From: Afipia sp.
Lineage (GTDB): Bacteria; Pseudomonadota; Alphaproteobacteria; Rhizobiales; Xanthobacteraceae
NCBI GenBank assembly: GCA_017308495.1
Contig: JAFKES010000080.1
Span: forward strand, 1 to 39,238
DNA length: 39,238 nucleotides
Direction of reading: 5' to 3'
Of this stretch, positions 1 to 9,097 are shown one piece after another. The notes under the pieces were generated by a model. That model did no database searches, was not told the origin of the DNA, and was given only the letters and a program-made list of their open reading frames with translations. How positions within the stretch are numbered: the stretch's first letter is position 1; every line of letters begins with the position of its first letter. The position numbers and the translations under genes were made by a program.

Positions 1-210
1 TGGCGCATCCGCCCGCCATTGAGCTTCTTCCAAATCGCGCTGTTGCTCTTCTTCGTCAGTAAATTCCCTTAGTATGTTTTCGCCGGTGTGAGGATGGTTT
101 GTTGCGCTATATCTTCTGTTCGGATCTGTCTCGTCTTTATCTTTTCGAACGAGTTGGCCACTGACAAGCTTGTAGACGGGTGTTTTGGACTTTTCCAAGA
201 AGCCCTCCAT
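1..210 (-). CDS. Hypothetical protein, N-terminal 70 codons (cut by window edge)
   Basis: Reading the minus strand from the ATG at 210, an open frame runs off the left edge without a stop. The 70 visible residues start MEGFLEKSKT, are very polar and become strongly acidic (a TDEEEQQRDLEEAQ stretch near residues 51-64). No signal peptide, membrane segment or family I recognise is visible. GC is 102/210 (49%), far below the 60-65% typical of the neighbouring genes, so it looks like accessory or acquired DNA. The ATG lies 2 nt from the terminator stem-loop region and has no Shine-Dalgarno sequence before it. A GGAGGG just inside the frame suggests that the TTG at codon 5 could be the true start. 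An in-frame stop at 226-228 prevents any further upstream extension. Confidence 0.5.
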   Translation of the reverse strand, partial: MEGFLEKSKTPVYKLVSGQLVRKDKDETDPNRRYSATNHPHTGENILREFTDEEEQQRDLEEAQWRADAP

Positions 211-211
211 T

Positions 212-241
212 AAAAAAGCGGCGAATTATTCGCCGCCTTTT
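212..241 (-). terminator. Rho-independent terminator behind nrdJ
   Basis: A perfect 8-bp GC-rich stem (218-225 with 229-236) encloses a TTA loop. It has six A on one side (212-217) and CTTTT on the other (237-241). Read on the minus strand this is a stem followed by six T, about 30 nt after the nrdJ stop codon. Because both flanks carry A/T runs it could work in both directions. Confidence 0.8.
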
Positions 242-272
242 GCGATGTAGTTTTGAAGGTTTATGAGATTGT

Positions 273-3200
273 TTACGAACACCCCGTCGTGCTGCCGCAC
301 GTATCGCACTTCATGCAGGTGCCGTTGCGCACCAGCGTGAAGTTGCTGCACTCCGTGCACATGTCGCCCTCGTAGCCGCGCGCCTTGGCTTCGGCGCGGC
401 GCTCGGCCTTGGATGGTGCGGCCTGTGCGGCGGAGCCTGCCTTGCTCCATTGCTGCGCTTCCAGCCTTTCCGTCGGCGAGAGGTCGCGCGCGGGCTCCGC
501 GACTTTCAGCGCGGCCGCACCCTCCAGGCTGTCGCCCGCATGCGTGGACGAGAGCGCCGTCACCTTCGCGCCGCCGGCCGAAGCGCCGTCGTCATGAGGC
601 GCGATGGTCGCGCCGCCGCGCATCACCACCAGATTGTCGGTGCGCGAGCGGGTCAGGCCCTTCGACAGATATTTGGTCGCGCCCTGCGGTTCGGGGGCCT
701 TGCCTTCCTCCACCCCCTTGCCGAGGGCGTCGAAGCCCATGTCGCTCGGATCGACGTGGCCGAGGTCGAAGCGCGACAGGTAGCTCACCGCCAGTTCGCG
801 GAACACGTAGTCGAGGATCGAGGTCGCGAACTTGATCGAGTCGTTGCCCTGCACCGGGCCGGCCGGCTCGAACCGGGTGAAGGTGAAGGCGTCGACATAC
901 TCCTCCAGCGGCACGCCGTATTGCAGGCCGAGGGAGACGGCGATGGCGAAGTTGTTGATGAAGGAGCGCAGCGCCGCGCCTTCCTTGTGCATGTCGATGA
1001 AGATCTCGCCGAGGCGGCCGTCATCGTATTCGCCGGTGCGCAGATAGACCTTGTGGCCGCCGACCACCGCCTTCTGGGTGTAGCCCTTGCGGCGATCCGG
1101 CATGCGCTCGCGCTCGCGGATCACGGTGATGCGCTCCACCACCTTCTCGATCACGCGCTCGGCCAGCGCCGTGGCGCGCGCCGCCATCGGCTTGTCGTGG
1201 AACGCCTCGACCGCGTCGTCCTCGTCCTCGTCGTCGCTGATGAGCTGGGCGTTGAGCGGCTGGCTCAGCTTGGAGCCGTCGCGATAGAGCGCGTTGGCCT
1301 TGAGCGCGAGTTTCCACGACAACAGGTAGGCGGACTTGCAGTCCTCCACCGTGGCGTCGTTCGGCATGTTGATGGTCTTGCTGATCGCGCCGGAGATGAA
1401 GGGCTGCGACGCCGCCATCATGCGGATGTGGCTTTCCACCGAGAGGTAGCGCTTGCCGATCTTGCCGCACGGATTGGCGCAATCGAACACCGCATAGTGC
1501 TCGGGCTTGAGGTGCGGCGCGCCTTCCACCGTCATCGCGCCGCAGATGTGCACGTTGGCGGCCTCGATCTCGCGCTTGGTGAAGCCGAGCGCGGCGAGCA
1601 GGTCGAAGCCCGGGGCGTTCATCGCCTCGGCGTCGATCTTGAGCGTGTCGCGGATGAAGTCCTCGCCGAGCGTCCACTTGTTGAACGCGAACTTGATGTC
1701 GAAGGCGGTCGGCAGCTGCTTCTCGATCTTGTCGAGCGCCTCGTCGGTGAAGCCCTTGGCCTTGAGCGTCGAGCGGTTGACGCCGGGGGCCTGGCCGAGC
1801 GAGCCGTGGCCGACGGCGTAAGCCTCGATCTCGGCGATCTCGTTCTCGGGGTAGCCGAGGGCGCGCAGCGCTTCCGGCACGGCGCGGTTGATGATCTTCC
1901 AGTAGCCGCCGCCGGCGAGCTTCTTGAATTTCACCAGCGCGAAGTCGGGTTCGATGCCGGTGGTGTCGCAGTCCATCACGAGACCGATGGTGCCGGTGGG
2001 TGCGACCACGGTGGTCTGGGCGTTGCGATAGCCGTGCTGCTCGCCGAGTTCGAGCGCGCGGTCCCACGCCGCGCGGGCGCGGGCGACGAGCTCGCCCTGC
2101 GGGCAGCTTGCATGGTCGAGCGGCACGGGATTGACCGCCAGCGCCTCATAGCCCGAGGTGTGGCCCTGTGCGGCGCGGCGATGGTTGCGGATCACGCGCA
2201 GCATGTGGGCGGCGTTCTTCTTGTAGCCGGGGAAGGCGCCGAGCTCCCGCGCCATCTCCGCGGAGGTGGCGTAGGAGGTGCCGGTCATGATGGCGGAGAG
2301 GGCGCCGCACAGCGCGCGGCCTTCCTGCGAGTCATAGGCGAGGCCCATGGTCATCAAGAGGCCGCCGATGTTGGCGTAGCCGAGGCCGAGGGTGCGGAAT
2401 TCGTAGGACAGTTCGGCAATCGCCTTTGAGGGGAACTGCGCCATCATCACCGAGATTTCGAGCACGACGGTCCACAGCCGGCACAGGTGCTCATAGCCCT
2501 CCGCGTCGAAGCGGCGGGTCTGGGTGTCATAGAAGGTCAACAGGTTGGCGGAAGCGAGGTTGCACGCCGTATCGTCGAGGAACATGTATTCCGAGCACGG
2601 GTTCGAGGCGCGGATGTCGCCGCTCGCCTTGCAGGTATGCCAGTCGTTCATCGTGGTGTTGAAGTGCAGGCCGGGGTCGGCGCTGGCCCACGCGGCGTAG
2701 CCGATCTTCTCCCACAGGTCGCGGGCCTTCAGCGTCTTGGTCACCTTGCGGTTGGTGCGGCCGATCAGGTCCCAGGTGCCGTCGGTTTCCACCGCGCGCA
2801 GGAAGTCGTCCTTGAGCGACACCGAGTTGTTGGAGTTCTGGCCGGCGACGGTGAGATAGGCTTCCGAATCCCAGTCGGTGTCGTAGGTGTCGAACTGGAT
2901 GTCGGTGTAGCCCTGCTTGGCGAACTGGATCACCCGCTTGATGAGGTTGTCCTGCACCAGCGCGCGGCGCGCCAGCTTGATCTCGCGGCGCAGCGCCGGG
3001 TTCTTCTCCGCATCGAAGCAGTCGTCGCCCGAGCCCTCGCAGTTGACGCAGGCCTTGAAGATGGCCTTGAGGTGCTTCTGGTTGATCTTGGAGCCGGTGA
3101 CGAGGGCGGCGACCTTCTGCTCCTCCTTCACCTTCCAGTCGATATAGGTCTCGATATCCGGATGGTCGGCGTCCACCACCACCATCTTCGCCGCGCGGCG

Positions 3201-4022
3201 CGTGGTGCCGCCGCTCTTGATCGCGCCCGCCGCGCGGTCGCCGATTTTGAGGAAGCTCATCAGGCCCGAGGAGCGGCCGCCGCCGGACAGCCGCTCGCCT
3301 TCGCCGCGCAGCCGCGAGAAGTTGGAGCCGGTGCCGGAGCCGTATTTGAACAGGCGCGCCTCGCGCACCCACAGGTCCATGATGCCGCCCTCGTTGACGA
3401 GGTCGTCCTCCACGCCCTGGATGAAGCAGGCGTGCGGCTGCGGATGCTCGTAGGACGATTTCGATTTGGTCAGCTTGCCGGTCTTCCAGTCGACATAGAA
3501 GTGGCCCTGGCCGGGACCGTCGATGCCATAGGCCCAGTGCAGGCCGGTGTTGAACCACTGCGGCGAGTTCGGCGCCACCATCTGCCGCGCCAGCATGCTG
3601 CGCAGTTCGTCGTAGAACGCGCGCGCGTCGTCCTCGCTGGTGAAGTAGCCGCCCTTCCAGCCCCAGTAGGTCCAGCAGCCGGCGAGGCGGTGGAACACCT
3701 GCTTGGCGGAATGCTCGCCGCCGATGCGCTCGGCCTCGGGCAGGGCGGCCAGCGCCTCGGTGTCCGGCACCGAGCGCCACAGCCACGACGGCACGCTCTC
3801 TTCCTCGACCTTCTTCAGGCGCGCCGCCACGCCGGCCTTGCGGAAGTATTTCTGCGCCAGCACGTCGGAGGCGACCTGCGACCAGAACTCGGGGACCTCC
3901 ACGTTCTCAAGCCGGAACACCACCGAGCCGTCCGGATTGCGGATTTCGCTCGTGGTCAGCCTGAAGTCGATCCCGGCGTAGGGCGACTGGTCGGCTGTGG
4001 TGGTGCGGCGTTCGATTCGCAT
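273..4022 (-). CDS. nrdJ: Adenosylcobalamin-dependent (class II) ribonucleotide reductase
   Basis: Reduces ribonucleotides to deoxyribonucleotides using a radical generated from coenzyme B12, so it works with or without oxygen. The protein is 1249 aa, the long NrdJ form. Visible landmarks include a HACF cysteine near residue 199 and the NPCSE cysteine near 476, which corresponds to the thiyl-radical position. An ACNLAS cysteine follows near 487; it and the HACF cysteine match the redox pair of the family. The conserved [19 protein letters not shown] segment lies in the barrel. The last ~30 residues form a Cys-rich tail (CTEC, CMKCDTC, a terminal GCS) of the kind used to re-reduce the active site or bind zinc. 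I chose the ATG at 4022 because GGGGGA precedes it at good spacing and MRIERR is the usual N-terminus. An ATG seven codons upstream (4043) lacks a ribosome site. It is monocistronic, with its own terminator. Confidence 0.96.
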   Translation of the reverse strand: MRIERRTTTADQSPYAGIDFRLTTSEIRNPDGSVVFRLENVEVPEFWSQVASDVLAQKYFRKAGVAARLKKVEEESVPSWLWRSVPDTEALAALPEAERIGGEHSAKQVFHRLAGCWTYWGWKGGYFTSEDDARAFYDELRSMLARQMVAPNSPQWFNTGLHWAYGIDGPGQGHFYVDWKTGKLTKSKSSYEHPQPHACFIQGVEDDLVNEGGIMDLWVREARLFKYGSGTGSNFSRLRGEGERLSGGGRSSGLMSFLKIGDRAAGAIKSGGTTRRAAKMVVVDADHPDIETYIDWKVKEEQKVAALVTGSKINQKHLKAIFKACVNCEGSGDDCFDAEKNPALRREIKLARRALVQDNLIKRVIQFAKQGYTDIQFDTYDTDWDSEAYLTVAGQNSNNSVSLKDDFLRAVETDGTWDLIGRTNRKVTKTLKARDLWEKIGYAAWASADPGLHFNTTMNDWHTCKASGDIRASNPCSEYMFLDDTACNLASANLLTFYDTQTRRFDAEGYEHLCRLWTVVLEISVMMAQFPSKAIAELSYEFRTLGLGYANIGGLLMTMGLAYDSQEGRALCGALSAIMTGTSYATSAEMARELGAFPGYKKNAAHMLRVIRNHRRAAQGHTSGYEALAVNPVPLDHASCPQGELVARARAAWDRALELGEQHGYRNAQTTVVAPTGTIGLVMDCDTTGIEPDFALVKFKKLAGGGYWKIINRAVPEALRALGYPENEIAEIEAYAVGHGSLGQAPGVNRSTLKAKGFTDEALDKIEKQLPTAFDIKFAFNKWTLGEDFIRDTLKIDAEAMNAPGFDLLAALGFTKREIEAANVHICGAMTVEGAPHLKPEHYAVFDCANPCGKIGKRYLSVESHIRMMAASQPFISGAISKTINMPNDATVEDCKSAYLLSWKLALKANALYRDGSKLSQPLNAQLISDDEDEDDAVEAFHDKPMAARATALAERVIEKVVERITVIRERERMPDRRKGYTQKAVVGGHKVYLRTGEYDDGRLGEIFIDMHKEGAALRSFINNFAIAVSLGLQYGVPLEEYVDAFTFTRFEPAGPVQGNDSIKFATSILDYVFRELAVSYLSRFDLGHVDPSDMGFDALGKGVEEGKAPEPQGATKYLSKGLTRSRTDNLVVMRGGATIAPHDDGASAGGAKVTALSSTHAGDSLEGAAALKVAEPARDLSPTERLEAQQWSKAGSAAQAAPSKAERRAEAKARGYEGDMCTECSNFTLVRNGTCMKCDTCGSTTGCS

Positions 4023-4404
4023 GGTGGTTCCCCCGTCTTTCATTGGCCGGCAGCCCGTCCCTGACGGCCGCCGGAGATGTCACATTCGCGAACTGGTCGT
4101 TCGCAGCCCTTCACGCCGTGCGCGCGTCCCGTTTCCGGTCCGGATGCTTCGGCTCGTTAACTCCCGCGGGCCGGAAGCGGTCCCCAAAACCGCCCAAAAC
4201 AGCCCGAGAACTGCCCAAGCCCGCATGCCCCGATTTCGCCCTATGCGCCGCGGTTCGCCGCGAGTTCGCCTTTTCGATATCGGCCCCGAAAACGGGCAGA
4301 CAAACCCGCGGCCCGCGACCGTATCCGGCCTGACGGAGCTGTTTGTTCGACCCTATCCGGGAGGTGTCCGGCGGGACTTCAAACCCCCGCGCCTGACGGT
4401 CCCG

Positions 4405-4434
4405 AAGCTAGGCCGACTCCATCCGGCCCGTCAA
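4405..4434 (-). promoter_or_regulatory. Candidate sigma-70-type promoter for nrdJ
   Basis: On the minus strand TTGACG (complement of 4429-4434) and TAGCTT (complement of 4405-4410) are separated by 18 nt, a plausible housekeeping -35/-10 pair. Transcription would begin near 4397, leaving a leader of about 375 nt before the nrdJ start. The -35 element overlaps the weaker of two NrdR-like boxes, the arrangement expected for a repressed promoter. Confidence 0.45.
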
Positions 4435-4475
4435 GGATTAGTGTCGAAATCTGAATCAAACACTAAATATGGTGG
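4429..4475. promoter_or_regulatory. Two NrdR-like boxes upstream of nrdJ
   Basis: NrdR represses ribonucleotide reductase genes through paired 16-bp boxes (consensus recalled as acaCwAtATaTwGtgt) spaced by whole helical turns. The site at 4460-4475 (ACACTAAATATGGTGG) matches 13 of 16 positions. A second, degenerate site at 4429-4444 matches 9 of 16 and keeps the half-site TTAGTGT intact. Their starts are 31 bp apart, about three helical turns. The consensus is from memory, so the match count is approximate. Confidence 0.55.
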
Positions 4476-4725
4476 AAAATGCCGATTTCCAGCGGAATGG
4501 TCCATCGCCGGAAACGCCTGCAATGCGGCAAGTATCAGTGAGTCCTGACGGAATCGGAAGGCTGAATTTTCCCCGGTCCCGGGCTTTTGGCGAGTTGTCC
4601 GCCGGACGCGCCTTTGCCATGCGCGCATTGTGCCGATTTCGGGTGGATCGCGGGCAGTCCGCGTGGTCTTTCTCCCCGTCATCCACATGGCGTGGATCAA
4701 TGAAACGAGTCGAAGGACCGAAGCT

Positions 4726-5661
4726 GTGGACAGGCGCACGCCCCCCGACGTTGTGAGCGAACTGCCAGCGGGGGATCAGGCCGCCAGCCTGCGCCAGACA
4801 CGCCTCGTCGGCTACGCCATGCTGCTGGTCACGGCCTCGGCGTGGGGCGTCAACTGGCCGGTCGGGAAATACCTGCTGCATGACTTGCCGCCCCTGGCGA
4901 TGCGCGGCGTGCCGGGCTCTGTCGGCGCGTTGCTGCTGGCGGCGGTGGCGATCGCACAGGGTGTGCCGCTGCGGGTTCCGCGCGACCGCTGGCCGCGGCT
5001 GGTGCTGTTCTCGGCGCTGAACGTCACCTGCTGGATGGCGCTGGTCGGCCTTGCGCTGGTCTATCTGCCCGCGAGCGAAACCGCGGTGATTGGCGCCACC
5101 ATGCCGGTGTGGGCCGCAGCCCTCGCATGGCCGATCCTCGGCGAGCGCCTGACGGCTCGCCGTCTGATCGCGATGGCTATGGCGATCGCGGGACTGGCGG
5201 TGCTGATGGGAGGTGACGGCATCGCCGCCAACCAGGCGAAACTGCCCGGCATTATCTACGCGCTGCTGGCGGCATTCGGGTTCGCCCTTGGCGCCGTGCT
5301 GACCAAGCGGAGGCCGTTGCAATTGCCGCCGCTCAACGCGGCGGTGTGGCAACTGGTGATCGGCTGCGTGCCGCTTGCACTGTTCTCAGTGCTGTTCGAG
5401 CAGCCGCATTTCACCCAGCTGAGCGGGTTCGGCTGGACGCTGTTTGCCTATGCGGCCGTGGTGCAGATGTGCATCGGCTACTTCTGCTGGTTCGGTGCGC
5501 TGGAGCGGTTGCCGGCGTCCGTTGCCGCGATCGGGACGCTGCTGGTCCCGGTTATCGGCGTGGTGGCTTCGGCGCTATCCCTCGGAGAGCCGCTCGGCGT
5601 CAGCCAGATCGGTGCGCTGGCGCTGACCATGGCCGGCGTGGTCATCGCATCGCGATCCTGA
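4726..5661 (+). CDS. EamA/DMT-family transporter
   Basis: An inner-membrane exporter-like protein of the drug/metabolite transporter superfamily; the substrate cannot be told from sequence. From GTG 4726 it is 311 aa, normal for the ten-helix RhaT/EamA class, with two EamA repeats (about residues 30-155 and 170-305). Helix 1 carries the typical SAWGVNWPVGK motif, repeat 1 ends with a WPILGERLTARR-like motif, and repeat 2 has the LLVPVIGVVASALSLGEPL motif. The frame is open upstream to about 4630. I prefer GTG 4726 because AAGGA sits 8 nt before it; ATG 4687 is in frame but has no ribosome site. It is convergent with the BA14K gene. Confidence 0.85.
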   Translation: MDRRTPPDVVSELPAGDQAASLRQTRLVGYAMLLVTASAWGVNWPVGKYLLHDLPPLAMRGVPGSVGALLLAAVAIAQGVPLRVPRDRWPRLVLFSALNVTCWMALVGLALVYLPASETAVIGATMPVWAAALAWPILGERLTARRLIAMAMAIAGLAVLMGGDGIAANQAKLPGIIYALLAAFGFALGAVLTKRRPLQLPPLNAAVWQLVIGCVPLALFSVLFEQPHFTQLSGFGWTLFAYAAVVQMCIGYFCWFGALERLPASVAAIGTLLVPVIGVVASALSLGEPLGVSQIGALALTMAGVVIASRS

Positions 5662-5676
5662 AGCGCGACAAGCGAA

Positions 5677-5702
5677 AGGCGGCGCATGATGATGCGCCGC
5701 CT
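5677..5702. terminator. Hairpin between convergent genes
   Basis: A perfect 11-bp stem (AGGCGGCGCAT at 5677-5687, its complement at 5692-5702) with a GATG loop sits between the ends of the DMT exporter and the BA14K gene. There is no strong T run on either side. On the minus strand it is followed by TTCGCTTG, so it is terminator-like for the BA14K gene but not a textbook site. Confidence 0.45.
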
Positions 5703-5729
5703 GAAGGAGTGCCTGAAGCCGAGCTCGGT

Positions 5730-6275
5730 TTACGGGCAGGGATGGCGCAAGCCATCATAGCCGAGATACGTGCCGGAAGCCGGGTCGTAAGAGCGGAAGC
5801 GCTGCATGCAGTAGGCGACCGAGTCGCCATCGACGTAAGCGGGGCCGGTGTCATATCCGGGATCATAGTCGTCATAGTAGTAGGGGCTTGCGCCCGCAGC
5901 GAGCGCGCCGCCGAGCAGCGCACCGGCCGCAAGACCGGCGCCGACGCCCCAGCCCGGGCCATGGCCCCAGCCGCCGTGCCAACCGCCGCCGTGCCAGCCA
6001 CCACCGCGATAGGCCGGGCCACCGCCACGATAGACGGGACCACCACCGCGAGGGCCGCCACCCCGAAAAGCCGGACCGCCGCCGCCACGCGGGCCGCCGC
6101 CTCTATTCCCCTGAACCTGAATGATGAGAGGCGACTGATCGCCTTGGGCCTGATGTGTCAGTGGGGACAGCGCCGGCGCTGCCGCCAGCGGCGCAGCCTG
6201 GCTCGACCCCGCGGTGGCGAGAGGAAGGGACAGCGCCAGCGCGGCAGCCGCACATGCATTTTTGAAATTCATCAT
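5730..6275 (-). CDS. BA14K-family secreted, glycine-rich protein
   Basis: 181 aa. Residues 1-~28 form a signal peptide (ACAAAALALSLPLATAGSSQAAP). Residues ~58-105 are a low-complexity tract of GGG units with interspersed P, R, Y, H and W, followed by a Gly/Ala hydrophobic stretch (~110-128) that may span or touch the membrane. The C-terminal ~27 residues (YCMQRFRSYDPASGTYLGYD then GLRHPCP) match the BA14K-like domain, first described in a Brucella 14-kDa immunoreactive protein with lectin-like activity. The actual function here is unknown. The first ATG is chosen because GGGAG lies 9 nt before it; a second ATG follows directly. It is transcribed alone, between convergent and divergent neighbours. 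Confidence 0.85.
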   Translation of the reverse strand: MMNFKNACAAAALALSLPLATAGSSQAAPLAAAPALSPLTHQAQGDQSPLIIQVQGNRGGGPRGGGGPAFRGGGPRGGGPVYRGGGPAYRGGGWHGGGWHGGWGHGPGWGVGAGLAAGALLGGALAAGASPYYYDDYDPGYDTGPAYVDGDSVAYCMQRFRSYDPASGTYLGYDGLRHPCP

Positions 6276-6683
6276 CGCTAGTTACTCCCGAAACCGCACC
6301 GATCACTGTGGACCGGAGAGGCACTGAATTGCCCGTTTCCGTCGGACGCTATTGATATCCGCATGGATTCCGGCGCTTGTGGGGCGGTTCCCGAGCGAGG
6401 AACCGGTCCGGTTGAAAGGCCGAACCTCCATTCGTGCGCCTGATGTTCCGCGATTCGTCATCGTCGAAGCTTCAGCCGCATCCGGCGAGTGAACGGGCGG
6501 GCCGGCGACAGGTTCCGCTCCGATCGCATTTTCATGCGCGTGGGCCGACGAATTCGTCAGCCCGCGCCGGCCCGGCTTCCGTCATGCAACGCATCAAGTC
6601 GCTGTTGACGCTGGACAATCGCGGTGCGCGATGGCATCACACCATGACGTGCGGGCTCGGCCGCGCTCATTCGGATGACCGCC
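6276..6683. other. 408-bp intergenic region, no gene seen
   Basis: Divergent control region between the BA14K gene (-) and the NDUFA12 homologue (+). I could not identify a convincing -35/-10 pair, operator, hairpin or small gene. Overlapping open frames on both strands lack ribosome sites and family resemblance. Confidence 0.5.
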
Positions 6684-7094
6684 ATGAAGCAGTTTCTTCT
6701 GCGCTTTTTCACCTGGTGGAATGGCACGACATTCGGCACGCAGCTGTGGACGCGGCGGTTCGGCGAACTGGTCGGTCAGGACGAGGGCGGCAATCACTAT
6801 TACCGCACGCGCGGCGGCAAGATCGATCCCACGCTCGGCTTCGAGCGCCGCTGGGTCATCTATAACGGATATGCCGAAGCGACGCGCGTGCCGCCGGCGT
6901 GGCACGGCTGGTTGCATCACACGGTGGATACGCCGCCGACCGAAGACAACTACAAGCCGCGCGAATGGGAAAAGCCGCATCGGCCGAACATGACCGGCAC
7001 GCCGGCGGCCTATCGTCCGTCGGGCTCGACGCTGTCCGCTGGCCGCCGGCCGAAAGCGACGGGCGACTATCAGGCGTGGACGCCGGGGCAGTGA
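6684..7094 (+). CDS. NADH:ubiquinone oxidoreductase NDUFA12-type subunit
   Basis: A 136-aa homologue of the mitochondrial complex I accessory subunit NDUFA12 (B17.2/17.2 kDa). In alphaproteobacteria it is an extra peripheral-arm subunit normally encoded apart from the nuo operon, as here. Family signatures visible are the start MKQFLLRFFTWWNGTTFGTQ, an RFGELVGQDEGGNHYY-type segment, ERRWVIYNG, PPAWHGWLHH and a C-terminal WTPGQ tail. ATG 6684 matches the usual N-terminus; an ATG three codons upstream (6675) is in frame. Neither has a strong ribosome site. The DUF2155 gene follows about 200 nt later. Confidence 0.92.
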   Translation: MKQFLLRFFTWWNGTTFGTQLWTRRFGELVGQDEGGNHYYRTRGGKIDPTLGFERRWVIYNGYAEATRVPPAWHGWLHHTVDTPPTEDNYKPREWEKPHRPNMTGTPAAYRPSGSTLSAGRRPKATGDYQAWTPGQ

Positions 7095-7296
7095 GCCTGT
7101 CTCAGGCCGAAGATTTGTCAGGCCGGAGACCCGTATTTTCGATCGCCCTTCCGCCGCCGTAATCGGCGTGTTAACCGGTGCCGATGCGCGCGGCGCGTTG
7201 CCTGTAAAATGCCGCGAGGCCGATTCGGCCGAATCTGTTTCAGCCGGATCAATCCAGATCATGATGACGATCGTCCCGATGAACATGGAGCACGAT

Positions 7297-8280
7297 GTGT
7301 CCCGAAGGCCGCTTCGCACCTTTCGGGCCGGCTCTGCCGCCTGCATGCGCCATCTGCCGGGGACCGTGTCCACTGTTGTCGGAGTGGTTCTGGTTGCGGC
7401 TTCGCTGACCGGATTCGGTGCGCCCGCGCACGCCCAGATCGGCAACATCTTCTCCGACCGGCCGCGTCCGCCAGCGGCGGTGCCGCGCGGCGAGCCGGTG
7501 CAGCAGGAGCCAGACGAGGAAGAGGTGCCGGATCTGCCAGCGCAGGGCCGCGTGCTTCCCACCCCGAATCGCATGCCGCCGCCGCCGGGACAGGGCGTGC
7601 CGCGCCCCGGCGCATATCAGCAACAGCCGTTGCCACCGCTGCCCGGCTCGGCCACCGCGCCGCCGCAGGGCCAGCCGCCGGCCGCGTCCGGTGCTCCGAC
7701 GGCCGCGGGCAATCCGCTGCCGGGCCTGCCGCCGGGTCAGCGCCAGCCGCGTGGCACGCCGCCCACGCCCGCGACTTTGCAGCCGGGTGACGAGGTGGTG
7801 ACCGAGCCTCCGGCACAGAAGATCGTCAACAAGCAGGCGGTGTTCGCCGGGCTCGACAAGATCACCGGCCGCATCATCAAGTTCGACGCAGATATGGGCG
7901 AAACCGTTCAGTTCGGCGCGCTGCGCATCAAGCCCGACGCCTGCTACACCCGGCCGTCGACGGAGGCCGCCAACACCGACGCCTTTGTTGAAGTGGAAGA
8001 GATCACCTTGCAGGGCGAGGTGAAGCGCATTTTCTCGGGATGGATGTTCGCCGCCAGCCCCGGCCTGCACGGCATCGAGCATCCGATCTACGATGTCTGG
8101 CTGACCGATTGCAAAGGTCCCACCGCCACCGTTGCCCGGCAGGACGAGGCCAAGCCGGCCACGGCGCCGCCGCCTCCGGTTGCGCAGAAGCGGCCGGTGT
8201 CGCGACAGCCCGCGGCGCAGCGTCCGCCGGCGTCAGCAACGGCTCCCGGGCCGAATCCGTTCCCGCCGTTCCGGCAATAA
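7297..8280 (+). CDS. DUF2155 domain-containing, proline-rich periplasmic protein
   Basis: 327 aa from GTG 7297, which has GGAG 6 nt before it. The frame is open further upstream (ATG 7261 is possible). An N-terminal signal peptide (GVVLVAASLTGFGAPAHAQ) is followed by a long Pro/Gln/Ala/Gly-rich linker. The conserved C-terminal domain, about residues 175-275, starts QAVFAGLDKITGRI and contains FGALRIKPDACYTRP, FSGWMFAASPGLHGIEHPIYD and VWLTDC. That is DUF2155, an alphaproteobacterial domain of unknown biochemical role. A disordered Pro/Ala tail follows. Two cysteines in the domain could form a disulfide. It is convergent with aat, with only 28 nt between stops. Confidence 0.85.
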   Translation: MSRRPLRTFRAGSAACMRHLPGTVSTVVGVVLVAASLTGFGAPAHAQIGNIFSDRPRPPAAVPRGEPVQQEPDEEEVPDLPAQGRVLPTPNRMPPPPGQGVPRPGAYQQQPLPPLPGSATAPPQGQPPAASGAPTAAGNPLPGLPPGQRQPRGTPPTPATLQPGDEVVTEPPAQKIVNKQAVFAGLDKITGRIIKFDADMGETVQFGALRIKPDACYTRPSTEAANTDAFVEVEEITLQGEVKRIFSGWMFAASPGLHGIEHPIYDVWLTDCKGPTATVARQDEAKPATAPPPPVAQKRPVSRQPAAQRPPASATAPGPNPFPPFRQ

Positions 8281-8308
8281 CGGCGGTCGCGGCCGGGGAC
8301 GGGTGTCG

Positions 8309-8992
8309 TCAGCCTTTTTCGGCCCGGTGAATCCACGCCAGCGCTTCCGCGCCGGTGATGGGGCGTTTGGCGGGAAGCGCGAAGAAATTCGCCGTGCCGC
8401 TAATCGCTTCGTGCAGCAGGGTGTGGTAGCGGCGCCGCGGTACCTCGACGGCTCCGAGCGAGCGCAGATGATCCGTCACGAACTGGGTGTCGAGCAGGAT
8501 GAACCCGCCGGCAATCAGGCGGGCGACGAGATGCACCAGGGCGACCTTCGACGCATCCCGCGCGGTGTGGAACATGCTTTCGCCGAAGAACGCGCGGCCG
8601 AGGCTGACGCCGTAGAGACCGCCGACCAGTTCGTCGCCCTGCCAGGCTTCAACGCTATGGCAATGGCCGGCGTCATGCAGCGCCGTATAGAGGTCGCGAA
8701 TCCGGCGATTGATCCAGGTATCGTCGCGGCCGGGCGAGGGCGCGGCGCATCCCGCCAGTGTCCGGCTGAAGGCGGTGTTGATTTCGATGCGGAAGGTGTC
8801 GCTCCGCACGGTGCGGGCGAGGCGCGAGGAAATGTGCAGGCCATCGAGCGGAATGATGCCGCGGTGCTCGGGCTCGACCCAGAAGATGGTCGGATCGTCC
8901 GCGCTCTCCGACATCGGAAAGATGCCGCAGGCGTAGGCGCGCAGCAGAATTTCCGGGGTGATCTCCGACGAGGCGGTGTCACGCGAACTCAT
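8309..8992 (-). CDS. aat: Leucyl/phenylalanyl-tRNA--protein transferase
   Basis: Cytoplasmic enzyme of the bacterial N-end rule; it moves Leu or Phe from tRNA to the N-terminus of proteins starting with Arg or Lys, marking them for ClpS/ClpAP. It is 227 aa, normal length. Family motifs are [11 protein letters not shown] near the start, [63 protein letters not shown], and [20 protein letters not shown]. It is the last gene of a minus-strand block after accC, with a 105-nt gap that contains a short GC palindrome (9028-9041) but no clear terminator. Confidence 0.96.
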   Translation of the reverse strand: MSSRDTASSEITPEILLRAYACGIFPMSESADDPTIFWVEPEHRGIIPLDGLHISSRLARTVRSDTFRIEINTAFSRTLAGCAAPSPGRDDTWINRRIRDLYTALHDAGHCHSVEAWQGDELVGGLYGVSLGRAFFGESMFHTARDASKVALVHLVARLIAGGFILLDTQFVTDHLRSLGAVEVPRRRYHTLLHEAISGTANFFALPAKRPITGAEALAWIHRAEKG

Positions 8993-9097
8993 GCGCCATC
9001 ATACCAAGGCGGCACGGCCCGCGCGAGCGCCGCATGCGGCGATGGCCGCGCGTTGGTGCCGGCCTCGTCGTGACGACCTGCGGCGGGACAGTCCAGC

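Larger units (their letters stand above)
4023..4725. other. 703-bp intergenic region with nrdJ control signals
   Basis: The region lies between divergent nrdJ (-) and the DMT exporter (+). The nrdJ-proximal ~375 nt would be an untranslated leader if the promoter at 4405-4434 is right. I found no cobalamin-riboswitch core in it and no convincing small gene. Two NrdR-like boxes lie at 4429-4475. The right part, 4476-4712, holds no signal I can name. Open frames here overlap one another on both strands and look like GC-driven noise. Confidence 0.6.

Noticed and set aside
450..2429. 659-codon open frame on the plus strand opposite nrdJ
   Set aside because: Its protein is low-complexity, rich in R, H, A and V, typical of the antisense frame of a GC-rich gene; nrdJ on the other strand has full family motifs.
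2487..4064. 525-codon plus-strand open frame opposite nrdJ
   Set aside because: Same antisense shadow pattern; no ribosome site or domain.
4023..4404. Cobalamin riboswitch upstream of nrdJ
   Set aside because: The conserved riboswitch core and B12 box could not be found on the minus strand; B12 use by the enzyme alone is not evidence.
9028..9041. CGCCGCATGCGGCG palindrome between accC and aat as a terminator
   Set aside because: No T run follows on either strand and the dyad has no loop; likely a GC-driven coincidence.
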